This document shows positions 1-7,130 of a DNA stretch of 15,142 nt, in pieces. The stretch is from Actinomycetes bacterium. GTDB lineage: Bacteria > Actinomycetota > Acidimicrobiia > Acidimicrobiales > Palsa-688. Positions within the stretch are counted from its first letter, which is position 1. The number at the start of each line of letters is the position of its first letter. The stretch covers positions 1 to 15,142 of the forward strand of contig JAKAXG010000030.1 of assembly GCA_021827225.1 (NCBI GenBank). Direction: 5' to 3'. The notes under the pieces are model-generated. The model was given only the letters and a program-made list of their open reading frames with translations. It had not been told where the DNA came from and made no database searches. Position numbers and translations under genes: made by a program.

Positions 1-436
1 CCATCATCTGGGCCCAGTCCTGGGCGTCGGTCCCGCCGTCCTTGGCGTGGATCTCGCACACCGCGTCGCCCTCGTCGTGCTCGCCGGTGAAGAGGGACCG
101 CAGCTCCAGGCGGTCCAGCTCCCCGCCCAGCTTCTGCAGGTTGGCGGTCAGCTCGGGCTCCAGCGAGTCGTCCGCCTCCTCCACCGCCAGCTGGTAGAGG
201 GTCTGGGCGTCGTCGAGGGTGCCCCTCAGCTGCTCGAGGATGTCCACGTCCGACTTCACCTGGCCGTACTCGCGGGTCACCCGCTGACCCAGCTCGGTGT
301 CATCCCACAGGTCCGGCCGGCTGAGCTCGGATTCCAGCCGGGGCAGCCGGACCCTCAGGTCGTCCAGGCCCAGGTACTTCTCCGCCTCGGCCAGGCGCTG
401 GCCGAGCGCGCCCAGGTCACCCGAGTAGTCACGCAT
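1..436 (-). CDS. prfB: Peptide chain release factor 2, N-terminal part (gene runs off the left edge)
   Basis: RF2 recognises UGA and UAA stop codons in the ribosomal A site and triggers release of the finished protein. About 145 residues are visible. They begin MRDYSGDLGALG, continue through the helical N-terminal domain of class I release factors, and reach the family-typical GGTDAQDWAQMM stretch near residue 134, where the window ends. The GGQ catalytic loop and the SPF-type codon-recognition motif lie outside the window. The ATG at 436-434 has a weak purine-rich AGGG about 9 nt upstream, and starts 12 nt after the secA stop, so the two genes are probably cotranscribed. The reading frame is open from the ATG, so the programmed +1 frameshift found near codon 25 of many bacterial prfB genes (such as E. 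coli) is absent here. Family assignment is secure. Confidence 0.95.
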   Translation of the reverse strand, partial: MRDYSGDLGALGQRLAEAEKYLGLDDLRVRLPRLESELSRPDLWDDTELGQRVTREYGQVKSDVDILEQLRGTLDDAQTLYQLAVEEADDSLEPELTANLQKLGGELDRLELRSLFTGEHDEGDAVCEIHAKDGGTDAQDWAQMM

Positions 437-448
437 GGCGATCCGGCC

Positions 449-3232
449 CTACCGGCCGTGGCAGAACTTGAACTTCTTGCCGCTCCCGCACGGGCAGGGG
501 TCGTTGCGCCCGACGTGCTCGAAGTCCGAGTCCAGCATTATCGGTCGCTGCACCTGCCCGCTGTCGGCCACCGCGACCGCCGCCGGGGAGCGGGAGTTGT
601 CGGTGGCGGTCGGGTCGGGAGCGAAGACGATCTCCTCGCCCGGTGCCGGGCGGGCGGCCATGGCCCGCTCGATACCGGTCGTTCCCTGCACCGGGTCGTC
701 GGCGGCCTGGTACTGGGCGCCGGCGAGCTGCTGCTGGGTGGGCGGAGCCTGCTCCAGCACCTGCACCTGGGCGTGCATGACGATCTTGACGTAGTCGTCG
801 TCGATGCTCGCCATCATCTGACCGAACATCTCGTAGCCGTCGCGCTGCCACGCCACCAGCGGGTCCTGCTGGCCCATGGCCCGCAGCCCGATGCCCTCCC
901 GCAGGTAGTCCATCTCCGACAGGTGCTCGCGCCATTTCTGGTCGATCAGCTGCAGCATCACCTCGCGCTCGAGGGCCCGCATGGTGTCCTCGCCGCCGGG
1001 CATCTCCTGCTCGCGCTGCTCGTAGTAGGCGATGGCCTCCCCGGCCAGGGCCTCGTAGATCTCGTTGGAGTCCCTGAGGCCGGCCAGCTGCTCTTTGGTG
1101 GTCCCGGTCGGGAAGTACTGGCGCAGCTCGGTGAGCAGCCCGTCGAGGTCCCAGTCCTCGGCGTCGTCGGAGCCGGAGCAGTTGGCGGTGACGATGCTGT
1201 CGACCGCCGAGGAGAGCACGTCGATGGTCCGGGCCCGGAGGTCCTCCCCTTCCAGGATCTTCGCCCGCCGGGCGTAGATGACCTTGCGCTGCTCGTTCAT
1301 GACCTCGTCGTACTTGAGGACGTCCTTGCGGATCTCCGCGTTGCGGGCCTCGACGGTGTTCTGGGCCCGCTCGATGGCCTTGCTCACCATCTTCGAGTCG
1401 ATGGGGACGTCCTCGGGGAGGGCCCGGTTCATCACCCACTGCATGGCCCCGGTGGCGAACAGCCGCATCAGCTCGTCCTCGAGGGACAGGAAGAACCGGC
1501 TCTCGCCCGGGTCGCCCTGGCGGCCGGCCCGGCCGCGCAGCTGGTTGTCGATCCGGCGGGACTCGTGGCGTTCCGAGGCGAGCACGTACAGCCCGCCCAG
1601 CTCCCGGATCCTGGCCCCCTCCGCCTCGCACTCCTCCTCGAACTTGGGCAGCAGCTGCTGGTAGAGGGCCTGGCCCTCCTCGGTCGCCGGGTCGTGGCCC
1701 GACGCCCGGACCTCCTGCTCGGCCAGCAGTTCGGGGTTGCCGCCGAGGAGGATGTCGACACCCCGGCCGGCCATGTTGGTGGCGACGGTGACCGCGTGCA
1801 GCCGGCCGGCCTGGGCCACGACCTGCGCTTCCCGGGCGTGCTGCTTGGCGTTGAGCACGTGGTGGGGAACGCCCCGCTGCTCCAGCAGCCGCGACAGCAC
1901 CTCGGACTTCTCCACCGAGGCGGTGCCCACCAGCACCGGCTGGCCCTTCTCGTGGCGCTCGATGATGTCGTCCACCACGGCGTCGAACTTGCCCTTCTCG
2001 GTCTTGTAGATGAGGTCCTGCTGGTCGGCGCGGACCATCGGCTTGTTGGTCGGGATGGGCACGACCTGCAAGTTGTAGGTGTTGGCGAACTCGGCCGCCT
2101 CGGTCTCGGCCGTGCCGGTCATGCCGGCGAGCTTGTCGTAGAGGCGGAAGTAGTTCTGCAGGGTCACCGTCGCCCAGGTGTGGTTCTCCTGGTTGATGGC
2201 CACCCGCTCCTTGGCCTCGACGGCCTGGTGCAGGCCGTCGGACCAGCGCCGGCCCTCGAGGATGCGGCCGGTGAACTCGTCGACGATCTTCACCTCGCCG
2301 TCCGCCACGATGTAGTCCTTGTCCCTCCGGTACAGCTCCTTGGCCTTGAGGGCCTGGGTGAGCTGGTGGACGTAGTTGGACGACACCAGGTCGTAGAGGT
2401 TGTCGATACCGAGGGCCTTCTCGACCTTCTCGATGCCGTCCTCGGTGGGGGCTACGGTGCGCTTCTCCTCGTCGACCTCGTAGTCGAGGTCCCGGGTGAG
2501 CGACCGGGCCACGCCGGCGAACTGGTAGTAGAGGCGGGCGGAGTCGGATGAGGGTCCGGAGATGATCAGCGGGGTGCGGGCCTCGTCGATGAGGATGGAG
2601 TCGACCTCGTCGACGATGGCGAAGCTGTGGCCCCGCTGCACCATGTGCTCGAGCGCCCGGGCCATGTTGTCCCGCAGGTAGTCGAAGCCGAACTCGGTGT
2701 TGGTGCCGTAGGTGACGTCGGAGCTGTACGCCTCCTTCTTGGCCTGCCAGTCGTCGATGTCGGGGGAGACCCGCCCGACGGTGAGACCGAGGAAGCGGTG
2801 GATCTGCCCCATCCACTCGGCGTCGCGCTTGGCCAGGTAGTCGTTCACGGTGACCACGTGCACCCCCTTGCCGGCCAGGGCGTTGAGGTAGACCGGCAGG
2901 GTCGAGACGAGGGTCTTGCCCTCCCCGGTCTTCATCTCGGCGATGCCGCCCAGGTGCAGGGCCGCCCCGCCCATCAGCTGCACGTCGAAGTGCCGCTGGC
3001 CGATGGTCCGCCGGGCCGCCTCCCGGACGGTGGCGAACGCCTCGATGAGGAGGTCGTCGAGGTCCTCGCCGGCCTCCAGCCGCTCCCGGAAGAGCACCGT
3101 CTGGTGGGCCAGCTCCTCGTCGGATCTGGCCTCCATCTCCGGCTCGAGGGCGTTGATGTCGGGGACCAGCGCCTTGAGGGCGCGGACCTTGCGACCCTCG
3201 CCCGCCCGCAGGATCCTGCTGAAAACAGTCAT
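449..3232 (-). CDS. secA: Preprotein translocase ATPase SecA (SecA1 type)
   Basis: SecA is the cytosolic ATPase motor that pushes unfolded preproteins through the SecYEG channel. The 927-residue length is usual for the full-size enzyme. Visible motifs are Walker A MKTGEGKT at residues 100-107, the helicase DEAD-box equivalent [15 protein letters not shown] around 206-220, the substrate-crosslinking region after it, the motif VI-like [17 protein letters not shown] in the second nucleotide-binding fold, and a C-terminal zinc tail with CPC at 913-915 and CH at 924-925. The zinc tail and full length argue for the housekeeping SecA1 rather than the accessory SecA2 of actinobacteria. The ATG at 3232-3230 is preceded by AGGAG (plus-strand CTCCT at 3238-3242) with 5-nt spacing, which settles the start. 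prfB follows after 12 nt. The upstream gene is divergent, so the promoter must lie in 3233-3392, but I see no convincing -35/-10 pair there. Confidence 0.99.
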   Translation of the reverse strand: MTVFSRILRAGEGRKVRALKALVPDINALEPEMEARSDEELAHQTVLFRERLEAGEDLDDLLIEAFATVREAARRTIGQRHFDVQLMGGAALHLGGIAEMKTGEGKTLVSTLPVYLNALAGKGVHVVTVNDYLAKRDAEWMGQIHRFLGLTVGRVSPDIDDWQAKKEAYSSDVTYGTNTEFGFDYLRDNMARALEHMVQRGHSFAIVDEVDSILIDEARTPLIISGPSSDSARLYYQFAGVARSLTRDLDYEVDEEKRTVAPTEDGIEKVEKALGIDNLYDLVSSNYVHQLTQALKAKELYRRDKDYIVADGEVKIVDEFTGRILEGRRWSDGLHQAVEAKERVAINQENHTWATVTLQNYFRLYDKLAGMTGTAETEAAEFANTYNLQVVPIPTNKPMVRADQQDLIYKTEKGKFDAVVDDIIERHEKGQPVLVGTASVEKSEVLSRLLEQRGVPHHVLNAKQHAREAQVVAQAGRLHAVTVATNMAGRGVDILLGGNPELLAEQEVRASGHDPATEEGQALYQQLLPKFEEECEAEGARIRELGGLYVLASERHESRRIDNQLRGRAGRQGDPGESRFFLSLEDELMRLFATGAMQWVMNRALPEDVPIDSKMVSKAIERAQNTVEARNAEIRKDVLKYDEVMNEQRKVIYARRAKILEGEDLRARTIDVLSSAVDSIVTANCSGSDDAEDWDLDGLLTELRQYFPTGTTKEQLAGLRDSNEIYEALAGEAIAYYEQREQEMPGGEDTMRALEREVMLQLIDQKWREHLSEMDYLREGIGLRAMGQQDPLVAWQRDGYEMFGQMMASIDDDYVKIVMHAQVQVLEQAPPTQQQLAGAQYQAADDPVQGTTGIERAMAARPAPGEEIVFAPDPTATDNSRSPAAVAVADSGQVQRPIMLDSDFEHVGRNDPCPCGSGKKFKFCHGR

Positions 3233-3381
3233 GCATGCTCCTGAACTCGACCCGCGTGGGGTTCGCCGATCCCGCGGGCCGGTGGGTGATAGAGGGAACC
3301 GTCCGACATGTTTCTATCCCGGAACACGACGCCGGTCGAGTTATGCAGCATGGTGGCTCAATGGTATCGGCGGAGGGTGGC

Positions 3382-3387
3382 TAGCCT
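3382..3387 (+). promoter_or_regulatory. Possible -10 hexamer (TAGCCT) just before the DUF2079 gene
   Basis: TAGCCT fits the actinobacterial TANNNT -10 consensus and ends 5 nt before the GTG proposed as the start at 3393. That is the spacing expected for a leaderless mRNA whose first base is the start codon. No -35 hexamer is evident. A competing reading is that GGAGG at 3372-3376 serves as a ribosome binding site, although its 16-nt distance to the GTG is long. Confidence 0.3.
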
Positions 3388-3392
3388 GGGTC

Positions 3393-4871
3393 GTGGCCGT
3401 GACCAGGTCCGTCCCGGTCTTGTGGGGTCCCGCCAACCGCCGGCGGGCGGCGGAGTCGGTCCGCCGGGTGCTGCCGCACCTGGCGGTGGCCGCGCTGGTG
3501 GTCGCCTACTTCGTCCGCTTCGCCCTCCTGTCGGTGCAGGTCCAGGACGGCTACGGCGCCCCCGGCTACGACATGGGCATCTTCGACCAGGGGGTGTGGC
3601 TGCTCAGCCGGTTCCACGACCCGTTCGTGACGGTCATGGGCCGGAACCTCTTCGGCGACCACACGTCGTTCGTGCTGGTGCTGGCCGTGCCGCTCTACTG
3701 GATCTGGCCGGAGGCGCAGACCCTCCTCGTGCTGCAATCCGCCCTGCTCGCCGCGGCGGCGGTGCCCGTGTATCTCCTGGCCCGGCGGCGCCTGGGCAGC
3801 ACGGTCATGGCGACCGCCCTGGCCGCCGCCTACCTGCTGAACCCGGCGTTGCAGCACGGCAACCTCGAGCAGTTCCATCCGGAGTGCTTCCTGGCGTTCT
3901 TCCTGGCCGTCGCCATCTTCGCCGCCGTGGAGTGGAGACCCGGGCTGCTGCTGGCCGCGGTGATCGGCTGCCTGCTGGTCAAGGAGGACACCGCCCTGCT
4001 GGTGATGCCGCTGGGGGCGTGGGTCTACCTCCGGCGGGACCGGCGGTGGGGAGCGGGCATCATGGCCGGGGCGGTGGGCTACATGGCGGTCGCCTACGAG
4101 GTGGTCATCGCCACCCTGCTCGGCACCCCGTCGTTCTACACCGGCCGCCTCCCCTTCGGCGGTGTCGGCGGCCTGATCGCCGCCCCGTTCGTGCACACCC
4201 GGAAGTTCTTCGACTACCTGGCCGGCGGGTACCGGCCGTTCTACGTGTGGCAGATGGGGTTCTCGTTCGGCTGGGGGTTCCTGATCGAGCCGGAGGTGGC
4301 GGCCATCGGGGTGCTTACGCTCACCGAGAACGTCATCAGCAACTTCCCCTACATGCAGCAGATCCTCTACCACTACTCGCTGTCGCTGGTCCCGGTGCTG
4401 GCCATGGGCACCGTCTTCGCCGTGTCCCGGCTCCGCTCCCACCGCCACCGGGTGGCGGCCACCGCGTGGGTGGCGGTGGCCGCCGTGGTCTCCTGCGGCC
4501 TGTGGGGGCTGGCCCCGTTCTCGCGCGACCCGGTCTACCCCCACGCCGGCCCGGACAGCCCGGCCGTGCTGGCCATCAACCGGGCCATCTCGGTGGTGCC
4601 TCCCCACGCCGTCGTGTCGGCGGCCTACCCGTTCGTGTCCCACCTGGACCACCGGGTGCGGATCTACCAGTGGCCCACCCCGTTCCGGGCGCAGTACTGG
4701 GGTCTCTACAAGCAGGAGGGACAGCGGCTCCCCTTCGCCGGCCAGGTGCAGTGGGTGGTCATCCCCACCGACCGGACCGGCACCGACGCCCAGGTCTGGT
4801 CGCAGATCTCGTCCCGTTTCCATCTGGTGTCATCCGGAGGGGGCGTGAGCGTCTACCGCCGCGGAGGCTAG
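3393..4871 (+). CDS. DUF2079 multi-pass membrane protein (GT-C-like)
   Basis: This is a predicted integral membrane protein of 492 residues with about nine or ten hydrophobic segments. It matches the DUF2079 family (PF09852), whose members resemble GT-C glycosyltransferases but whose reaction is not established. After the first membrane helix (about residues 28-48) come the family hallmarks: [15 protein letters not shown] at 59-73 and LFGDHTSF at 86-93, with acidic and histidine residues on the side expected to be extracytoplasmic. The C-terminal part (roughly 385-490) is soluble and includes [16 protein letters not shown], also typical. The frame stays open far upstream into secA antisense sequence, but no ATG lies near. 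I chose the GTG at 3393 because a basic segment and then the first helix follow it; GTG 3399 is an alternative. The gene diverges from secA and converges on the response regulator. An envelope-glycan role is inference. Confidence 0.85.
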   Translation: MAVTRSVPVLWGPANRRRAAESVRRVLPHLAVAALVVAYFVRFALLSVQVQDGYGAPGYDMGIFDQGVWLLSRFHDPFVTVMGRNLFGDHTSFVLVLAVPLYWIWPEAQTLLVLQSALLAAAAVPVYLLARRRLGSTVMATALAAAYLLNPALQHGNLEQFHPECFLAFFLAVAIFAAVEWRPGLLLAAVIGCLLVKEDTALLVMPLGAWVYLRRDRRWGAGIMAGAVGYMAVAYEVVIATLLGTPSFYTGRLPFGGVGGLIAAPFVHTRKFFDYLAGGYRPFYVWQMGFSFGWGFLIEPEVAAIGVLTLTENVISNFPYMQQILYHYSLSLVPVLAMGTVFAVSRLRSHRHRVAATAWVAVAAVVSCGLWGLAPFSRDPVYPHAGPDSPAVLAINRAISVVPPHAVVSAAYPFVSHLDHRVRIYQWPTPFRAQYWGLYKQEGQRLPFAGQVQWVVIPTDRTGTDAQVWSQISSRFHLVSSGGGVSVYRRGG

Positions 4872-5548
4872 TCGTGAGGGTCGAGCAGGCGCTTGCGCAC
4901 TGCGTACATGACCGCTTCCATGCGGGAGTGGAGGTGGAGCTTCTCCAGGATGTTGCGGACGTGGTTCTTCACCGTGTTCTCGGAGATGTACAGCTCGTCG
5001 GCCACGTCCTTGTTGCTCATCCCCCGGGCGACCAGCTTGAGGACCTCCAGCTCCCGGGCGGTGAGGACGGGGGCCGGGAGCTGCTCCCGCTCGGCCGCCA
5101 TGCGGGCCAGCGAGTTGAACTCGTTGAGCAGCTTGGAGGCCATCGACGGGGAGATGAGGCTCTGGCCCTGCATGACCGAGTGGATGGCCGAGGCCACCTC
5201 CTCCACCGAGATCTCCTTCAACAGGTAGCCGTTGGCGCCGGCCTTGATGGCCTCGTAGAGGTCGTCCTCCTCGTCGGAGACGGTCAGCATGAGGATCTTG
5301 GTGGACGGCAGGCTCTCCCGGATGCGCCGGGCCGCCTCGATCCCGTTCACCCGCGGCATGCGCACGTCCATCAGCACCACGTCGGGGGCCAGCTCCTCGG
5401 CCTTGGCCACCGCCTCGGCCCCGTCCTCGGCCTCGGCCACCACCTCGATGTCGTCCTCGGTGCCGAGGACCACGTACAGGCCCCGACGGAACAGCGCCTG
5501 GTCATCGGCAATCAGGACCCGGATGACCTGGTCGTCGGATTCGCTCAC
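4868..5548 (-). CDS. NarL/FixJ-family response regulator with LuxR-type helix-turn-helix
   Basis: This is a two-domain DNA-binding response regulator of 226 residues. Residues 8-127 form a receiver domain with the acidic pair D15-D16, phosphoacceptor D61 in VVLMDVRMP, the switch threonine T89 and lysine K111. Residues 162-226 form a LuxR/GerE helix-turn-helix ([15 protein letters not shown], then the recognition region [17 protein letters not shown]). No histidine kinase gene is in the window. The frame opens at an upstream codon (5620), but homology starts only at about residue 8 of the version used here, and the GTG at 5548-5546 sits 7 nt after a TACCTT hexamer, so I place the start there. 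The stop overlaps the stop of the convergent DUF2079 gene. In mycobacteria and Streptomyces the broader locus carries mtrA, but MtrA is an OmpR-type regulator, so this protein is not its ortholog. The target genes cannot be read from the sequence. Confidence 0.93.
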   Translation of the reverse strand: MSESDDQVIRVLIADDQALFRRGLYVVLGTEDDIEVVAEAEDGAEAVAKAEELAPDVVLMDVRMPRVNGIEAARRIRESLPSTKILMLTVSDEEDDLYEAIKAGANGYLLKEISVEEVASAIHSVMQGQSLISPSMASKLLNEFNSLARMAAEREQLPAPVLTARELEVLKLVARGMSNKDVADELYISENTVKNHVRNILEKLHLHSRMEAVMYAVRKRLLDPHD

Positions 5549-5555
5549 GGGCCCG

Positions 5556-5561
5556 AAGGTA
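5556..5561 (-). promoter_or_regulatory. Possible -10 hexamer (TACCTT) for a leaderless response-regulator mRNA
   Basis: Read on the minus strand, TACCTT fits TANNNT and is separated from the GTG at 5548 by 7 nt. There is no Shine-Dalgarno-like sequence in that gap. This supports both the chosen start and leaderless transcription. No clear -35 element is seen. Confidence 0.4.
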
Positions 5562-5625
5562 GCCGAGTGAGTAGCTAGAAAGGGTGAGGCCTCAGCGGCT
5601 GACCTGGTCTTTGACCCCACACCCG

Positions 5626-5755
5626 CCTGGAACCCCCGGGACCCCTGCGGTCCGCATCGGTCTCCAGGACTTACTTCTAAGCCGCACCATGATCAGCAGC
5701 CGGAGCTGCCTTACGTGGGTCGTTTCGCCTGCGACTGGCATCGACTTTCAACCAC
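5626..5755 (-). ncRNA. Candidate structured RNA or long 5' leader upstream of the response regulator
   Basis: On the minus strand this non-coding stretch folds into four consecutive helices. Domain 1 (5715-5755) has nested stems GUGG/CCAC, GUCG/CGAC and GCC/GGC, with internal loops UUGAAA, AU and GAAA and a 7-nt apical loop. Domain 2 (5695-5710) is a 6-bp stem GGCAGC/GCUGCU capped by a UCCG (UNCG-class) tetraloop. Domain 3 (5668-5683) is a 6-bp stem GGCUUA/UAAGUC with a GAAG loop. Domain 4 (5626-5668) is closed by CCUGGA/UCCAGG, contains GACC/GGUC, and has an inner UGCG/CGCA hairpin. Stems 2 and 3 each contain a G-U pair that would be an A-C mismatch on the plus strand, which favours a minus-strand transcript. 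A TACCCT hexamer at 5778-5783 could be its -10. I do not recognise a known riboswitch or RNA family. All pairings were found by eye, without energy calculation or covariation. Confidence 0.4.
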
Positions 5756-5782
5756 AGACCCGCTGAGGCCCTACCCCAGGGT

Positions 5783-5802
5783 ACCGGCCGTGCCGGCCCG
5801 GT
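5783..5802 (-). terminator. GC-rich terminator-like hairpin after the isomerase gene
   Basis: Beginning 18 nt after the isomerase stop on the minus strand, the arms ACCGG-CCG and CGG-CCGGU form eight base pairs with one bulged G and a GCA loop. There is no U-tract after it, as is common for hairpins in high-GC actinobacteria, so termination strength is uncertain. It would separate the mannose operon from the downstream leader and response regulator. Confidence 0.4.
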
Positions 5803-5820
5803 CCGATCAGACAACGGGCA

Positions 5821-6879
5821 CTAGCCCGCCAGCGCCGCCTTCAGCTCTCCGAGGATGGGCACCGGTCCGGGGTCCACTCCGGTCTGCACCGCCAGCCACA
5901 GCGACATGTAGTCGCCGGTTATGACCAGGTCGAGCAGCTGGGCCAGGTCCCCGTCGCCGGCGGCCTGCACCTCGATGACGTCGGCCAGCACCTCGCGCAT
6001 GATCTCGCTGACCAGCTCGAAGCGGCGGCCGACCTGGGGGTGCTCCCCCTCGTGGCGGAGGGTGACGGCGGTGATCACCTGGCGGGTGATGTCGCCGTTC
6101 TGGCCCCAGCCGCACACCTCGTTGTGGCACAGCTCGGGCTGGGCGGACCACCACGCCGGGGCCTTGGCGTTCTCGTTGATCTGGGTCTTCCACCGCTGGG
6201 CGGCCGTCGCCCCCACCGACCCGCCTCCCTGGATCAGCGCCATGGTCCGTCCGATGCGCCGGGCGATGGCGGCCGGTTCACTCGACTCCCCCGCCGCCTC
6301 GATCTCGTCGCGCCTCCGCTTCAGCTGATCGACGGCGGCGGTGATCCAGGTCCGCCCGCCGCGGTAGAGCCCGAGGTGGTCCAGCACCACCAGCGGGGGG
6401 ATGGCCATGGCCCCGAGGGCGGCCCGGGGCTGGGGGATGTCGGGGGGGACGGGCACGACGGGCGCGCCCCACGCCTCGGCCAGCTCGCCGAGCTGGCCGC
6501 CTCCGGTCACGGCGACCAGCCGGGCCCCGGCGGCCTCGGCGTCGGTGGCGGCCTGGACGGTCTCCTCCGTGTTGCCCGAGGCGGAGACGGCGAACATCAG
6601 CGTCTCGGGGCCGACGAAGGCCGGGCACTCGTAGGACTTGCAGACCACCACCGGGACCGGCAGCAGTGGGGCGGCCACAGCCGCCACCACGTCGCCGGTG
6701 ATGCCGCTCCCGCCCATGCCCACGACCACCACGTTGGTCACGTCGGAGGGCTCCATGTCGGCGGCCACCTCGGCGGCGACCGCCGCCGCCCGCTCCGCCT
6801 GCTCCGGCAGGGCGGCCGTCAGGCCGAACATGCCCACCGTGTCGAGCCGTCCCGACGGGGACGACACCCCGGCCGTCAC
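5821..6879 (-). CDS. Bifunctional phosphoglucose/phosphomannose isomerase (SIS family)
   Basis: The predicted reaction is interconversion of fructose-6-phosphate with glucose-6-phosphate and mannose-6-phosphate in the cytosol, feeding the neighbouring phosphomannomutase. The 352 residues contain the SIS phosphosugar site: GMGGSGITGD at 54-63 and SASGNTEET at 99-107. They also contain QPRAALG around 150-156, KTQINENAK at 231-239 and CHNEVCGW at 251-258, and a lysine near the C-terminus (K347 in GELKAAL). By comparison with the archaeal PGI/PMI family, S58, S99, S101, T104, R152, E237, H252 and K347 sit where substrate-binding and catalytic residues are expected, so the enzyme looks intact. It corresponds in position to mycobacterial Rv3256c. 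Its GTG start at 6879-6877 overlaps the upstream stop codon in GTGA, a translational-coupling arrangement. Whether mannose or glucose is the main substrate cannot be told from sequence. Confidence 0.9.
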   Translation of the reverse strand: MTAGVSSPSGRLDTVGMFGLTAALPEQAERAAAVAAEVAADMEPSDVTNVVVVGMGGSGITGDVVAAVAAPLLPVPVVVCKSYECPAFVGPETLMFAVSASGNTEETVQAATDAEAAGARLVAVTGGGQLGELAEAWGAPVVPVPPDIPQPRAALGAMAIPPLVVLDHLGLYRGGRTWITAAVDQLKRRRDEIEAAGESSEPAAIARRIGRTMALIQGGGSVGATAAQRWKTQINENAKAPAWWSAQPELCHNEVCGWGQNGDITRQVITAVTLRHEGEHPQVGRRFELVSEIMREVLADVIEVQAAGDGDLAQLLDLVITGDYMSLWLAVQTGVDPGPVPILGELKAALAG

Positions 6880-7130
6880 GACCCGGCCCCCGCCGGTTCA
6901 CCCCAGTTGGGGGCGATCCCCTCCGCCGCCGCCTTCTCGGTCAGGCGGGAGTGCTCGGCCTCGTCGACCACCTCGGCCTCGTCGATCAGCATCACCGGGA
7001 TGTCGTCGGTGATGCGGTAGCGCATGCGCAGGCGGGGGTTGTACAGCGAATCCTCGTCGGCGAAGTAGAGGAGGGGCCCTTTGTCCTTCGGGCAGGCCAG
7101 TATCTCGAGCAGCTTCGGGTCAAGCGCCAT
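6876..7130 (-). CDS. Trm112-like small protein (UPF0434 family)
   Basis: This is an 84-residue protein of the Trm112/YcaR type. The hallmark N-terminus MALDPKLLEILACPKDKGPL is followed by YRITDDIPVML around 38-48, the usual second conserved block. Eukaryotic and archaeal Trm112 proteins activate methyltransferases; the bacterial role is not established. Many relatives bind zinc through a CPxC pair and further cysteines. Here only C13 remains and the second position of that pair is Asp, so classical zinc binding is unlikely. I chose the ATG at 7130 because GAAGGAG lies 9 nt upstream; an ATG at 7136 is too close to it. The start lies 11 nt inside the end of the upstream phosphomannomutase frame and the stop overlaps the isomerase start, so all three are probably translated from one message. 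The same neighbour is found in the actinobacterial manB locus. Confidence 0.88.
   Translation of the reverse strand: MALDPKLLEILACPKDKGPLLYFADEDSLYNPRLRMRYRITDDIPVMLIDEAEVVDEAEHSRLTEKAAAEGIAPNWGEPAGAGS

Noticed and set aside
340..436. Programmed +1 frameshift in prfB
   Set aside because: The frame is continuous from the ATG through the visible 145 codons, with no in-frame UGA near codon 25 and no Shine-Dalgarno/CUU slip site.
47..2551. 834-codon open frame on the plus strand across prfB and secA
   Set aside because: It is antisense to secA and prfB, both unambiguous by motif. Long antisense frames are expected at this GC content, and the translation is low-complexity (rich in Val, Leu, Gly, His) with no domain.
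3233..3392. secA promoter
   Set aside because: I looked on the minus strand for TTGNNN and TANNNT at 16-18 bp spacing. TACCAT (3361-3366) and other partial matches lack a partner, so no site is called.
5655..5755. Possible cobalamin, c-di-GMP or other known riboswitch, or a hammerhead ribozyme
   Set aside because: Fragments such as CCTGGAGACC, GCGAAAC and CTGATCA are reminiscent of these families, but the required conserved cores and their order are not present. I therefore left the RNA unassigned.
5584..5766. 60-codon plus-strand ORF in the intergenic region
   Set aside because: No ribosome binding site, no recognisable features, and it lies across the region where the minus strand shows strand-specific RNA folding.
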